A DNA stretch of 64,000 nucleotides. Source: Ashinkailepas kermadecensis (Eukaryota; Arthropoda; Thecostraca; Neolepadidae). The notes under the pieces are model-generated. The model was not told the origin of the DNA. It searched no databases and saw only the letters and a list, made by a program, of their open reading frames with translations. The stretch is from positions 447,501 to 511,500 of the forward strand of contig JAOTOM010005156.1 in assembly GCA_034440615.1 (NCBI GenBank), given 5' to 3'. The translations under genes and the position numbers were made by a program. Below are positions 10,868 through 21,923 of the stretch, piece after piece. Each line of letters opens with the position of its first letter. Position 1 is the stretch's first letter.

Positions 10868-13800
10868 AGTCAGTGACTCAAGGCGTGGTGACCCCATTCG
10901 TGACTCATGGCATGGTGACCCTATCCGTGCCTCCTGGCGTGGTGACCATATCCGTGCCTCCTGGCGTGGTGACCATATCCGTGCCTCCTGGCGTGGTGAC
11001 CCTATCCGTGCCTCCTGGCGTGGTGACCCTGCCCGTGACACATGGCGTGGTGACCCTTCCCGTGACGCATGGCGTGGTGACCCTATCCGTGCCTCCTGGC
11101 GTGGTGACCCTGCCCGTGACACATGGCGTGGTGACCCTTCCCGTGACACATGGCGTGGTGACCCTATCCGTGACACATGGCGTGGTGACCCTTCCCGTGC
11201 CTCCTGGCGTGGTGACCCTTCCCGTGACACATGGCGTGGTGACCCTTCCCGTGACACATGGCGTGGTGACCCTGCCCGTGACACATGGCGTGGTGACCCT
11301 GCCCGTGACACATGGCGTGGTGACCCTATCCGTGACACATGGCGTGGTGACCCTGCCCGTGCCTCCTGGCGGTGGTGACGCCTTCCCGTGACGCATGGCG
11401 TGGTGACCCTATCCGTGCCTCCTGGCGTGGTGACCCTGCCCGTGCCTCCTGGCGTGGTGACCCTGCCCGTGACGCATGGCGTGGTGACCCTTCCCGTGCC
11501 TCCTGGCGTGGTGACCCTGCCCGTGACGCATGGCGTGGTGACCCTTCCCGTGACACATGGCGTGGTGACCCTGCCCGTGACGCATGGCGTGGTGACCCTA
11601 TCCGTGACACATGGCGTGGTGACCCTATCCGTGCCTCCTGGCGTGGTGACCCTGCCCGTGACGCATGGCGTGGTGACCCTGCCCGTGACGCATGGCGTGG
11701 TGACCCTTCCCGTGACACATGGCGTGGTGACCCTGCCCGTGACACATGGCGTGGTGACCCTATCCGTGACACATGGCGTGGTGACCCTGCCCGTGACACA
11801 TGGCGTGGTGACCCTTCCCGTGACGCATGGCGTGGTGACCCTATCCGTGCCTCCTGGCGTGGTGACCCTGTCCGTGACGCATGGCGTGGTGACCCTGCCC
11901 GTGCCTCCTGGCGTGGTGACCCTGCCCGTGCCGCATGGCGTGGTGACCCTTCCCGTGACGCATGGCGTGGTGACCCTATCCGTGCCTCCTGGCGTGGTGA
12001 CCCTGTCCGTGACGCATGGCGTGGTGACCCTATCCCCCTCCTGGCGTGGTGACCCTACCCGTGCCTCCCATGGCGTGGTGACCCTTCCCGTGACGCATGG
12101 CGTGGTGACCCTGCCCGTGACGCATGGCGTGGTAACCCTGCCCGTGACGCATGGCGTGGTGACCCTATCCGTGCCTCCTGGCGTGGTGACCCTGTCCGTG
12201 ACGCATGGCGTGGTGACCCTATCCGTGCCTCCTGGCGTGGTGACCCTATCCGTGCCTCCTGGCGTGGTGACCCTGCCCGTGACGCATGGCGTGGTGACCC
12301 TGCCCGTGACGCATGGCGTGGTGACCCTGTCCGTGCCGCCTGGCGTGGTGACCCTATCCGTGCCTCCTGGCGTGGTGACCCTGCCCGTGACGCATGGCGT
12401 GGTGACCCTGCCCGTGACGCATGGCGTGGTGACCCTGCCCGTGACGCATGGCGTGGTGACCCTATCCGTGCCTCCTGGCGTGGTGACCCTGCCCGTGACG
12501 CATGGCGTGGTGACCCTGCCCGTGACGCATGGCGTGGTGACCCTATCCCGTGTGCCCGTGACGCATGGCGTGGTGACCCTGCCCGTGACGCATGGCGTGG
12601 TGACCCTATCCGTGCCGCCTGGCGTGGTGACCCTGCCCGTGACGCATGGCGTGGTGACCCTTCCCGTGACACATGGCGTGGTGACCCTTTCCGTGACACC
12701 TGGCGTGGTGACCCTGCCCGTGACGCATGGCGTGGTGACCCTATCCGTGCCTCCTGGCGTGGTGACCCTTCCCGTGACGCATGGCGTGGTGACCCTATCC
12801 GTGCCTCCTGGCGTGGTGACCCTGCCCGTGACGCATGGCGTGGTGACCCTGCCCGTGACGCATGGCGTGTGCCCGTGACCGTTGATCCGTGCCTCCTGGC
12901 GTGGTGACCCTGCCCGTGACGCATGGCGTGGTGACCCTATCCGTGCCGCCTATGGCGTGGTGACCCTTCCCGTGACACATGGCGTGGTGACCCTGCCCGT
13001 GACGCATGGCGTGGTGACCCTGCCCGTGACGCATGGCGTGGTGACCCTATCCGTGCCTCCTGGCGTGGTGACCCTGCCCGTGACGCATGGCGTGGTGACC
13101 CTGCCCGTGACGCATGGCGTGGTGACCCTATCCGTGCCTCCTGGCGTGGTGACCCTGCCCGTGACGCATGGCGTGGTGACCCTATCCGTGCCTCCTGGCG
13201 TGGTGACCCCGTGACGCATGGCGTGGTGACCCTATCCGTGACGCATGGCGTGGTGACCCTGCCCGTGACGCATGGCGTGGTGACCCTGTCCGTGACGCAT
13301 GGCGTGGTGACCCTATCCGTGCCTCCCGTGACGCATGGCGTGACGCATGGCGTGGTGACCCTGCCCGTGACGCATGGCGTGGTGACCCTATCCGTGCGCG
13401 CGTGAGCATGGCGTGGTGACCCTTGACCCGTGACGCATGGCGTGGTGACCCTGCCCGTGACGCATGGCGTGGTGACCCTGCCCGTGACACATGGCGTGGT
13501 GACCCTTCCCGTGACACATGGCGTGGTGACCCTATCCGTGCCTGCCTGGCGTGGTGACCCTATCCGTGACGCATGGCGTGGTGACCCTGTCCGTGACGCA
13601 TGGCGTGGTGACCCTATCCGTGACACATGGCGTGGTGACCCTTCCCGTGACACATGGCGTGGTGACCCTATCCGTGCCTCCTGGCGTGGTGACCCTTCCC
13701 GTGACACATGGCGTGGTGACCCTTCCCGTGACACATGGCGTGGTGACCCTGCCCGTGACGCATGGCGTGGTGACCCTGCCCGTGACGCATGGCGTGGTGA

Positions 13801-14223
13801 CCCTGCCCGTGACGCATGGCGTGGTGACCCTTCCCGTGACACATGGCGTGGTGACCCTGCCCGTGACGCATGGCGTGGTGACCCTGCCCGTGACGCATGG
13901 CGTGGTGACCCTATCCGTGACACATGGCGTGGTGACCCTTCCCGTGACACATGGCGTGGTGACCCTTCCCGTGACACATGGCGTGGTGACCCTTCCCGTG
14001 ACACATGGCGTGGTGACCCTTCCCGTGACACATGGCGTGGTGACCCTATCCGTGCCTCCTGGCGTGGTGACCCTGCCCGTGACACATGGCGGTGGTGACC
14101 CTGTCCGTGACGCATGGCGTGGTGACCCTTCCCGCGTGACACATGGCGTGGTGACCCTTCCCGTGACACATGGCGTGGTGACCCTTCCCGTGACACATGG
14201 CGTGGTGACCCTGCCCGTGACGA
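10868..14223. repeat. 27-bp minisatellite, about 124 copies
   Basis: The unit is GGCGTGGTGACCCT plus a variable CTGCCC/TTCCC/ATCC segment, then GTG, then ACGCAT, ACACAT or CCTCCT. The segments are linked: CTGCCC usually precedes ACGCAT, TTCCC usually precedes ACACAT, and ATCC usually precedes CCTCCT, giving three main unit types interspersed along 3.36 kb. Occasional small indels (near 11,372, 12,550, 12,870, 13,330, 13,400, 14,090) shift phase. The unit lacks stops in all frames on both strands, so the long VTHGVVTLP-type and GSPRHASRA-type ORFs are expected by chance. I do not call a protein. Confidence 0.97.
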
Positions 14224-14231
14224 ATGGCGCC

Positions 14232-14548
14232 GTCAGTGTCACTGCACCGTCAGGCGGTGCAGGGGAAGTGGTCAAGGTCAGCCTGTCAGACGGCGCAGGC
14301 GGGAAGTGGTCAAGGTCAGCCTGTCAGACGGCGCAGGCGGGAAGTGGTCAAGGTCAGCCTGTCAGACGGCGCAGGCGGGAAGTGGTCAAGGTCAGCCTGT
14401 CAGGCGGCGCAGGCGGGAAGTGGTCAAGGTCAGCCTGTCAGGCGGCGCAGGCGGGAAGTGGTCAAGGTCAGCCTGTCAGGCGGCGCAGGCGGGAAGTGGT
14501 CAAGGTCAGCCTGTCAGGCGGCGCAGGCGGGAAGTGTTCAAGGTCGGT
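14232..14548. repeat. 38-bp minisatellite, about 7.5 copies
   Basis: Units beginning GAAGTGGTCAAGGTCAGCCT start every 38 bp at 14,265, 14,303, 14,341, 14,379, 14,417, 14,455 and 14,493, with a partial eighth at 14,531. The only regular variation is CAGACGG versus CAGGCGG, which switches once from the left copies to the right copies. It directly abuts the 27-bp array but shares no sequence with it. Confidence 0.95.
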
Positions 14549-15229
14549 GGTCGGATGCGTTTCCGAAACCTGCACCGGCAGCTGCCACGGACTTGTCCTG
14601 CCGGCCAAGGCTGACAATGCTAAGGCTATCGTATGCACTGCAGTATCAGCGCAGCTTCCCCTGCACTGGTCACCGCTCTGGTGCAGTCACTTCCGGCAGG
14701 GTCGGCTTGGCGCCTCCTCTGCTCGTGTAGGCGGGCCACTGGGACTGGTGCACAACTGTGTAGACTTGGGTGCACATTTCGTGCGTTGGGCGTGATCGGG
14801 TGTACATTGGGCGTGCTTGGGTGTGGGTCGGGCGTGATTGGATTGTAGCTTGGCCATGCGGATTGTTTTGTTAAAATATCGAAAGCAACAACATTTAATC
14901 AAATATCTAAAACGGATTCAAAACTTTTTTTTTATAAAGTCCAACAGCATGTAATTATATCACATTCATACTTGACAAAGAGTGATAGAAGGACCGAGAC
15001 GACGCTTTGCGTCACGTTTGCAATGAGCCTTCGCGTGTAGCGGCTTGAGTGGCTACGTTTCTTATCACGTGTCCGTTGGCGAGCTCCAAAGATCCGTAAC
15101 TTGTCGGTACGTATATCTGGCGGCGATAGCGGGAACGAGAGCGAGAGTGCGAGATTGCCAATGCGAGAGTACCAGAACGAGCAGTTTCCATGTCACGTTA
15201 TATACAGTAACTGCGGACGTGTCCGAGTG
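14549..15229. other. No gene; short GGGCGTG-rich patch
   Basis: At about 14,760-14,850 there are five or six irregular repeats of TTGGGCGTG-like words. The rest is unremarkable. No ORF is convincing. Confidence 0.45.
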
Positions 15230-15375
15230 CGGTTCGGCTGCCGCGGCCCGTGCGCATGCGCAATGACCTGAGCGAAGTCACGGGCGATACTGGCTAGCGG
15301 CCAGTTGTCGGGCGTCTCTGCGCAGGCGCATGACAATGCTCGGTGCATGACAATGTTCGGTGCGTGACAGCATGT
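15230..15375. promoter_or_regulatory. CpG-rich patch with two NRF1-like sites
   Basis: TGCGCATGCGCA at 15,251-15,262 is a perfect match to the NRF1 palindrome YGCGCAYGCGCR, and TGCGCAGGCGCA at 15,319-15,330 has one mismatch. The patch is CpG-rich in an otherwise AT-rich flank and ends in a short repeat of TGCATGACAATG-like words. NRF1 sites are known in CpG promoters of animals. That this is an active promoter is inference, since no adjacent gene is recognisable. Confidence 0.35.
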
Positions 15376-15699
15376 GCTGTCAGAGCACGAGTTCCACGAG
15401 TTCCTCCGCAAACCTTGCATTGCCAAAATTATGCACCATACTGGGTACGTTTGCATGGTAGAACCACACCCTAGAGATCACGCAGACTTCCGATGACACC
15501 TACAGTTGCTTGCACACACTTTTCTGGGATTCCGAGCTTAAGAAACCGTAGACAATGATCGAGCTTTAGGGGCTCGTCGATTCTACGGAAAATTATAGGG
15601 AAAATTTAATTTGAAGTATTTTTTTTCACGCCGAAAATGATCATGAACACAGTTGCGTACTGAAGGGAGCATTGGGGGCAATTGCCCCCTTCCAGGGCT
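15376..15699. other. No gene; edge of the GGGGCC repeat family
   Basis: Nothing coding was seen. At 15,605-15,640 the sequence GGGAAAATTTAATTTGAAG followed by CACGCCGAAAAT is closely matched at 31,445-31,485, suggesting a shared repeat flank. At 15,670-15,695 the palindromic GGGGGCAATTGCCCCC and TGAGAGGT lead into the GGGGCC array, as a similar TTGCCCCCC...TGAGAGGT leader does at 54,066. Confidence 0.45.
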
Positions 15700-16445
15700 T
15701 CTGAGAGGTTGTGGGGCCCCCAAAGTTTGCACCGGGTCCCTAAAAATCACATTGAGGGCCAAAAAAACGTGCAGCGGCCCCTGAAAATGATGCTGGGGGT
15801 CCACAAAATCGCACCTAGGCGCATGAAAATCACATTGGAAGCCACAAAAATAGTTCCGGGCCCGTAAAACTGACTAGGGGCTCCAAAAAGTGGGACCGGG
15901 AGTCTGAAAATACCGCTGGGACCCTAAAGAATTATCGCTGAAGCCCCGAATGGTCGTGCCGGGCCCCCGAAAATCACGCTGGGGATTCAAAATGTCTCTT
16001 CGGGGCCCCTGAAAATCATGCTGAGGGTCCAAGACGTCTCACCGGGGTCCCTGAAAAATGACGCTCGGGCCTCAAAAGACCGCCGGGCCCATACAAATCA
16101 CACTGACGCCCAAAAGGCCGGACCGAATCCCCTGAAAATCACGCTAGGGGCCTCAAAAGTTCGCACCTGGTCCCCTGAAAATCACGCTTGAGGCCAAAAA
16201 GGTCGTGCTGGGTACTTGAAAATCATGCTGAGGGACCAAAAGATCAGGCGGAGCCCCAGAAAATCGCGCTGTGGCTCCCAAACGTCGGGCTGAGGTCCAT
16301 GAAAATCACGCTGGAGTCACAAAAAAAGTTGTCCTGGGGTTCTTCAAAATCACGACGGGAACCCCAAAAGGTCTGGCCGGGGCCCCTGAAAATCACACTA
16401 TTGGCTCGACAGATCGTACCGGGGCTCCAGAATACTTATTTGAAT
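15700..16445 (+). repeat. Degenerate GGGGCC/AAAATCACGCTG repeat, array 1
   Basis: Two phrases alternate with much variation: CCCCTGAAAATCACGCTG followed by GGGGCC, and CCAAAAAGTCGCACCGGGG. Together they make an irregular period of roughly 55-60 bp repeated about 12 times. The same alternation recurs at 17.6-18.3 kb, 39.5-40.4 kb (inverted) and 54.1-54.4 kb. Short ORFs through it are not conserved between loci. It appears to be a dispersed, strongly diverged satellite. Confidence 0.8.
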
Positions 16446-16554
16446 CACCCGAAATATAAAGCCATGGCAACGAAAAAATAGTCCAGAGATGGAAAATCAC
16501 CTTGGGGTCCCACCAATGACTCAACAAAAATCAAAACGTGTTGGGACCCCAAAA

Positions 16555-17375
16555 ACGTGTCGAGGTTATTAGCACGCGCACTGGAGGGGGGGGGGAATCC
16601 GCCCACCCTTCCGGTTTTTCGTACATAACTCCAGATTTTACCAGTCGATATACACCATTTTTTTTTTCTCGTAGCTGCTTAGAAATGTCCGCCGCGTCGC
16701 TTAAAGTAACAAAAACGGAAACCGGCCGATTTTTTCCTCTCGAATTAGTTGAAGTCAAAATATTTCGTAGCGCCAGACCACAAAAATCGGTGCTGATGAT
16801 GCGCTTCCCGTATATTGGCAAAAGGGAAGTGTTCTTGGCAACACTAGCGACTTGTATGATGTATATTGTTATGCTATATAGTTTCAAGGTCATGTTAGGT
16901 CACCTAGGTCAAGTCAGGTCAAGTTCATGACAGGTTAATGGAACAAAACTTGGTCAACTGGAATGTTGTCATAAATGCAAATGACTGTCATACGATTGAT
17001 GTCGCTTTGCATGTTACTCCCTGCACATCCTGAAGACTACTGTTTGTCATCGTGCATCTAAGCGTTTCTATACTTTATTCATGTATTTCACTCCTTTCTT
17101 CGCGAAGCCGATTGTGCCGAGCTGCCCGACGGAGCAGTCGGGCGGGCGGCCCGGTTCCGGTAACTGGAACAGGTAACTGACCTGATAAGGTGCTGCTATA
17201 TAGGTGACCTGAGGTCAAATTCCGGGTCTAGCATATGTATTGCATCATTAGTAATGTCCAAAACATCATTGATGGCCATTTTGGAGCATTTAAACACAAT
17301 CACAGCGATCCATAACAATGACAAGCCAAGCCACGCAAAATAATACAATTTTGACATATGTGACCTCATTTGACC
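16555..17375. other. R1 fragment, then no recognisable feature
   Basis: The first 90 bp contain GCACGCGCACTGGAGGGG and GGAATCCGCCCACCC, shared with the R1 repeat family. The remainder is AT-rich. At 16,880-16,925 GGTCA words repeat (AAGGTCATGTTAGGTCACC, GGTCAAGTCAGGTCAAG). No gene was recognised. Confidence 0.5.
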
Positions 17376-17562
17376 TTGAAGATATTGACCAAAGGTCATA
17401 AAATTTGCACACAATAGAGTTCACTACCATACCCATCCACCCTGCCAATTTCGTAACTCAAGCTTTAATAGAAGCCGAGATCTTAGTGGGGGGGGAGTGG
17501 AATCCGCCCCCCCCCCCTCCAGTGCGCGTAATTTTCAGAGACCCTCCAGGGCGCGTGTTAAA
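17376..17562 (+). repeat. Dispersed repeat family R1, copy 2
   Basis: This aligns in the same orientation with 383-568 and again ends in GGCGCGTGTTAA. It sits immediately before the second GGGGCC array, whereas copy 1 does not, so the two repeat families are only sometimes adjacent. Confidence 0.6.
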
Positions 17563-17584
17563 ACTCGCGCTAAGTAGCCCAACA

Positions 17585-18265
17585 AATGACGACGGGGCCA
17601 AAAAAACCGTACTTGGACCCAAAAAGTCGCGTTGCTGCCCTTGAAAATCACATTGGGCCACAACAGTCGCGCCGGAATCCTATAAATTCGTGTAGGAGCC
17701 ACCAGAATTCGCATAGTGGGCTCCAAATAATACAGTGGGAACCAAAGAAAAACTCGCACAGGGCCCGAAAACTTGCGCCGGGGCTCGCCAAATTCGTGCT
17801 GGGGCCCAGCTAAGAAAACGCGCATCGCGAATGCGCCGAGCCCCCAAATATCGAGCTCGGGACACAAAATTCCCATCGGTAGTCCCAAAAATTCGGGTCG
17901 GGGCATCAAAAATTCCCCTCGGGGCTCCCAAAAATTGGTGTCGATGGCCCCAAACAAGCATAGCGTGGCCCCAAAAATCGCATTGGGATCCGACAAAGTT
18001 CAAGCCGGTTCCTTCCAAAATAAGGAGCCACCCGTGGAGCCAGGGCTCAACTGTAAACAAAAATCAGAAGAAGTCACCAAAAATTTCGCCGAGCCCAGAA
18101 AACTGGCGTCGGGTCACCCGGAATCACGCATCTGGGTCCGAAAAGTCGCGCCGGGACCGATATAAATTATACCGGAGCAGCCTTAATCGTGCTGGAGTCC
18201 CACAAATGTGCGTCAAGAGATCCAAATAAACACAGCAGGACCCTAAGAGCACAACGGGAGGCCAG
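17585..18265 (+). repeat. Degenerate GGGGCC/AAAATCACGCTG repeat, array 2
   Basis: It shows the same alternating phrases as array 1, for example CCCTTGAAAATCACATTGG, CCCAAAAATCGCATTGGG and GGGGCTCCCAAAAATTGG, with irregular spacing of about 28-35 bp per phrase. Divergence between copies is high. No coding signal is credible. Confidence 0.75.
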
Positions 18266-19490
18266 CAATCCGCCAGGCCCTCCAAAGCGAAAACATTGCC
18301 ATATAGGTGGCAGCACTGTCGAGGAAGTTGCCGAACTGGTGTGTGACACGGCTCAGACAAGGTGTATTCAGACCAGCGGTTCTTTGTCATCTCTTTGGCT
18401 CGTTCCCCTTTTCGTTCGTGCAACATGCCCCCATTACTAACTCCCATAGAGCACTGTGCTCAACAAATTAACCTTGCTATTCATTTATTTAATTTCGTTT
18501 CATTTCATCGCGCATTCACATGCCTTCATTCTCCATTGTCATCCCTAAGCATCTCATAGGATAATTTTCCAGATAAGCACCCCTGATTCTCTCCCACTTC
18601 ATGATCCACATCGATGACTTTGAGTCAGATGACCTTGATGTATGTTAATGGCCTTGAATTACCCAATATATTTGTCCTAGTTCGAGAAACTCTTGCACTT
18701 AACCAGGTGAGTGTAAAAGAGATACAACTTATCTTCTCTGATGCGAAAAGACGGAAAGAGTATCTCCAGGAAAATTCGTGCTTGCTTATCGTATATGTTA
18801 TTGCCCTCATAGGTCTTTGTACCAGAGGGTACATGTAAATGAATCTCAGATTTAACTGTGCTTGTTGAAGTGAAGCAAGCAACTTTTATAATGACAGCCA
18901 GATTACTCTTATATTCAATCTACATTATAACTGAATGTTCTTATCCATCACAGAGTGGCAAACTTTACTACTACTAGAAACGTGAGGTTAATTTGACCCC
19001 TACTGCCTATCGCTCGAAGCTAAGTAGAGGGATGCGGTATATGGCATGACCTAACTCCAGCTTTAAGCGTTCTGGGTTACTTAAAGTTTTTGTTTACCTC
19101 TTTTGGTTGATTTTCCACGTCAAGTTAAATAGGTTAATCCCCCCCCAATCTCTTCGGTCAGATTCCCAAATCCCATCTCTGGTGGGGTGGGGGTAGTTGT
19201 TAAAGACCACGCCAATTGTCACTCTAACTTCCAAACTAAGTGGTGCATGAAAACTCATTACCTGGTGTCATTGGAAAGCCCTCGACGAGGAGGGCCCGAA
19301 AATTGCCTCACTGTTGAGTTAAAATAATTTGTAGACTGAACATGACGTCTTTAAAGAAAAAATAGTGTCTTTTCTCAACAACAATTGCATCTCCATTTCT
19401 GGTAAAGGCACAAAGTTAATACCACCACTTGGGAGCTAATTACACAGCGAATATTACAGACATTGTCAGGTTGGCCCGTCATGGGCCAAC
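18266..19490. other. No recognisable feature
   Basis: This is low-complexity AT-rich sequence with short ORFs only. A C-run (19,139-19,146) and G-run sit in otherwise unique sequence. Confidence 0.45.
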
Positions 19491-20110
19491 ATTGGCAGTG
19501 ACCTTAGATTACTATCCTGACCTCAAGCACAAATCCAAGACATAAGTGTTGTATGCACTACCAAATTGTAATCATGTGGTAAGCCTCATGTCAATACATT
19601 TTCCCGTGTATAAGCCTAAAAAGTGTTATAGGACAATGATCTAGGGTGACTTTCACCTTTCCCATGATTCATAGTTTTGGTTCCATTACATAATCTAGGT
19701 CGTGCAATGCAACTTTGATGCAACTTAGCCCATGCAAACTCGAAATATAGCATATAAACAAGAGTGTCCAAATATGCTTTGACGACTTACCGGACTTCAT
19801 CTTGACCTGGCTTCAGGTCACCCGAAGGAGGTCAATTGAATTGGAAAAGGAACTTTTCCTGATATGTCCGCAGGCATATTAAGGGAAAATCTGGTCAGAA
19901 GAACATTCATATTACAAAAATAGAAAAAATAGTCAAAAATTGGCCGTGACCTCAGGTCACTGAACTGACATCAAAGATGAATCCAATAGATATGCTTTGT
20001 AGGCACTGCCTAATTGTACTCACGTGCCAAGTTTCATTCCAATATCTTTTCATTTAGATTAGTTATCGATCCTAAAACATCTATGGAGGTGGTCCTCCTT
20101 AATTTTAGCT
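19491..20110 (+). repeat. Two diverged copies of a roughly 455-bp repeat
   Basis: GTGACCTTAGATTACT...TGACCTCAAG...ATCCAAGACATAAGTG...TGCACTACCAAATTGTAATCATGTG...CATGTCAATA (from about 19,497) matches GTGACCTCAGGTCACT...TGACATCAAAG...ATCCAATAGATATG...GGCACTGCCTAATTGTACTCACGTG...CATTCCAATA (from about 19,952). Identity is perhaps 60-65%. These TGACCT-rich blocks resemble in style the satellite at 25.8-29.4 kb, but I could not align the two families. Confidence 0.45.
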
Positions 20111-20295
20111 AGGTCAATAACCTCACATGATCCGAAGTTAAAACTTCAATATCAGATGGGAAAAAAATACGAATGAAGAGGTACCGAAGATTTCGCGGTG
20201 CTGCGCGCCGCCATGTTTTCTCTGCCTCGCAAAGCCCCAGGGGCAGGGGGCGTAAAAGCAATGCCCGACACGTGGCGGGTTAATGTCGGTGAGGT

Positions 20296-20456
20296 TATTG
20301 GTTATTGGTTTTTACGACACGTGGACCGTTGAGTCATATAGCGTCGCCAATCTCTCACGCCGATTGGTCGCGGGCGAAGAGTAGCGACAGGTGAGATTCG
20401 AACCCACAATCTTTCAGTTGCGAGACGAGCATCTTACCCCTAGACCACTCGTCCCC
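20296..20456 (-). mobile_element. Full-length tRNA-derived SINE with 14-bp target duplications
   Basis: On the minus strand the element starts at 20,456 with a tRNA-like head: GGGGACGAG, an A box in TGGTCTAGGGGTA and a B box GGTTCGAATC within a T arm that pairs perfectly (GTGGG/CTCAC). The anticodon and acceptor stems pair poorly, so it is tRNA-derived and not a functional tRNA. A body of about 90 bp ends in a CCAATAA-repeat tail. AATGTCGGTGAGGT flanks it at 20,282-20,295 and 20,457-20,470, a perfect 14-bp target-site duplication expected of LINE-mobilised insertion. The perfect duplication suggests recent insertion. Confidence 0.85.
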
Positions 20457-20470
20457 AATGTCGGTGAGGT

Positions 20471-21889
20471 CTGTCACGTGGTCGTCGTAGTGGAGTTTTC
20501 AAACCTCGGTCGTAAATTAAATACTATTTCGTGCTTCAATATCGATGCTATGCAAACTGAATATTTAGTTTAGCAACATGACGCTCCAAAAGGCCAAGTA
20601 CCAGGTCACCGATTAACTCAAGGCCATGTACCAAGTGGATGGAGCAAAGAACTGGCGAAGCTGACGATATTCGAAACAGACCTTGAACAGACCTTGAACC
20701 TTGAACAGACCTTGAACAGGAAAGAACAATGAATGCTTCCAACAGAAAGCCTTCCTCCGGTTTGGTAATCTGGATCCAAAGATAAAATTTAGTTTAAAAT
20801 GTATACGCCTGGAAGCAATGTTCGAAATTTTCAAATCAAGTTCAGATGTTAAAATTCTGAATCAAGAAGGGCAATTATCCTCACCATCAATTATCAAGAC
20901 CGTCAATACCAGACCAACGGACATCAGAATCGAAATCAGCATGGTAAATGGACTTGGTAGGCCATCATATAGCTATTTCTACTTCACAATGTTACGTTTT
21001 TTGGCCTGTGGAGCTCCCGTGATACATGTCCTCTTGGGACGTTTCAGATCATATGTCAGTGACTTGAACTGACATTGACTTCAAACGTGGAGCACGATTT
21101 GAAAACATATCTTCCATTACTTATTCAGCTGAAAGCTCAAGCGAAAAACAATTTATGTTGTGAAAATGCTTGATGAAACAGTTTAAGAAGTTTCCCAATG
21201 CATTTCAAAGACTACATGCAAAATTTCATCCCGGATTGAGAACCGCTACTATGGGCGCCTGGACGATATACAATGCCGGACGTTTCCGGCGTTGCAGTCT
21301 CTACATCCAAACGAGGTCTATATAAATACGTTAACGGTGAGGTAGGACATTTGTATGCCTAGTAAAGGGTTTCCTGGTTTGATTGTACAGTCTGGGAGCG
21401 CTATAGCGAAATTGACGGTCAGTGGATCACTTGGAGGTAACATCGGCGCCTTGTGTAATCATTACTCTTTGGCTCCCAGCAGACCGATACGTGTTGTCGT
21501 GTTCTCAGACTTCTTGCAAGCATGGTAATCAAGCCTCAACAACTGAACTGAACTAGGTGAATTACGAAGCTGGGTCTTTGACGGATGAATGCACAAACAA
21601 CTCGTCTGTTGTGGTATGGAACCTAAATGTGAAAAATATCATTTTTTTCCCTTTTCAGGATCATTCCAGATACCTACCAAGCGTTTTTTTACATCCTGGA
21701 ATAATCGCCGTCATTTTTTCCCGTTCCTTTTGAGCGAGTTTATTGTTGACATATTTTCGCTTTCTAAACCACTTCCACATGGCCTTGCTTCCTGCTAAGT
21801 CGATATCTGGCCGTTCGTTTGTCTGCAGACGATTTTGAGGGAATCATGAATGATGTACTTCCCGTAATAGAGAAAGATATGCAAATATC
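20471..21889. other. No gene; small CAGACCTTGAA repeats
   Basis: At 20,676-20,720 the word CAGACCTTGAA or CTTGAACAGACC occurs four times. The rest has no ORF above about 85 codons. I see no gene. Confidence 0.45.
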
Positions 21890-21923
21890 AAATATCCCAT
21901 TTACTTACGTAAATGGGATATTT
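21890..21923. repeat. 15-bp perfect hairpin
   Basis: AAATATCCCATTTAC (21,890-21,904) and GTAAATGGGATATTT (21,909-21,923) are perfect reverse complements with a 4-nt loop. The right arm is the outer edge of the long inverted repeat that follows. Confidence 0.85.

Noticed and set aside
11388..12878. 496-codon VTHGVVTLP repeat protein
   Set aside because: A consequence of a 27-bp unit without stops. Frame is broken by several indels across the array, and there is no start context, signal peptide or flanking exon.
20385..20456. Functional tRNA gene
   Set aside because: The T arm and A box are good, but anticodon and acceptor stems do not pair, and the sequence is the head of an element with target duplications.
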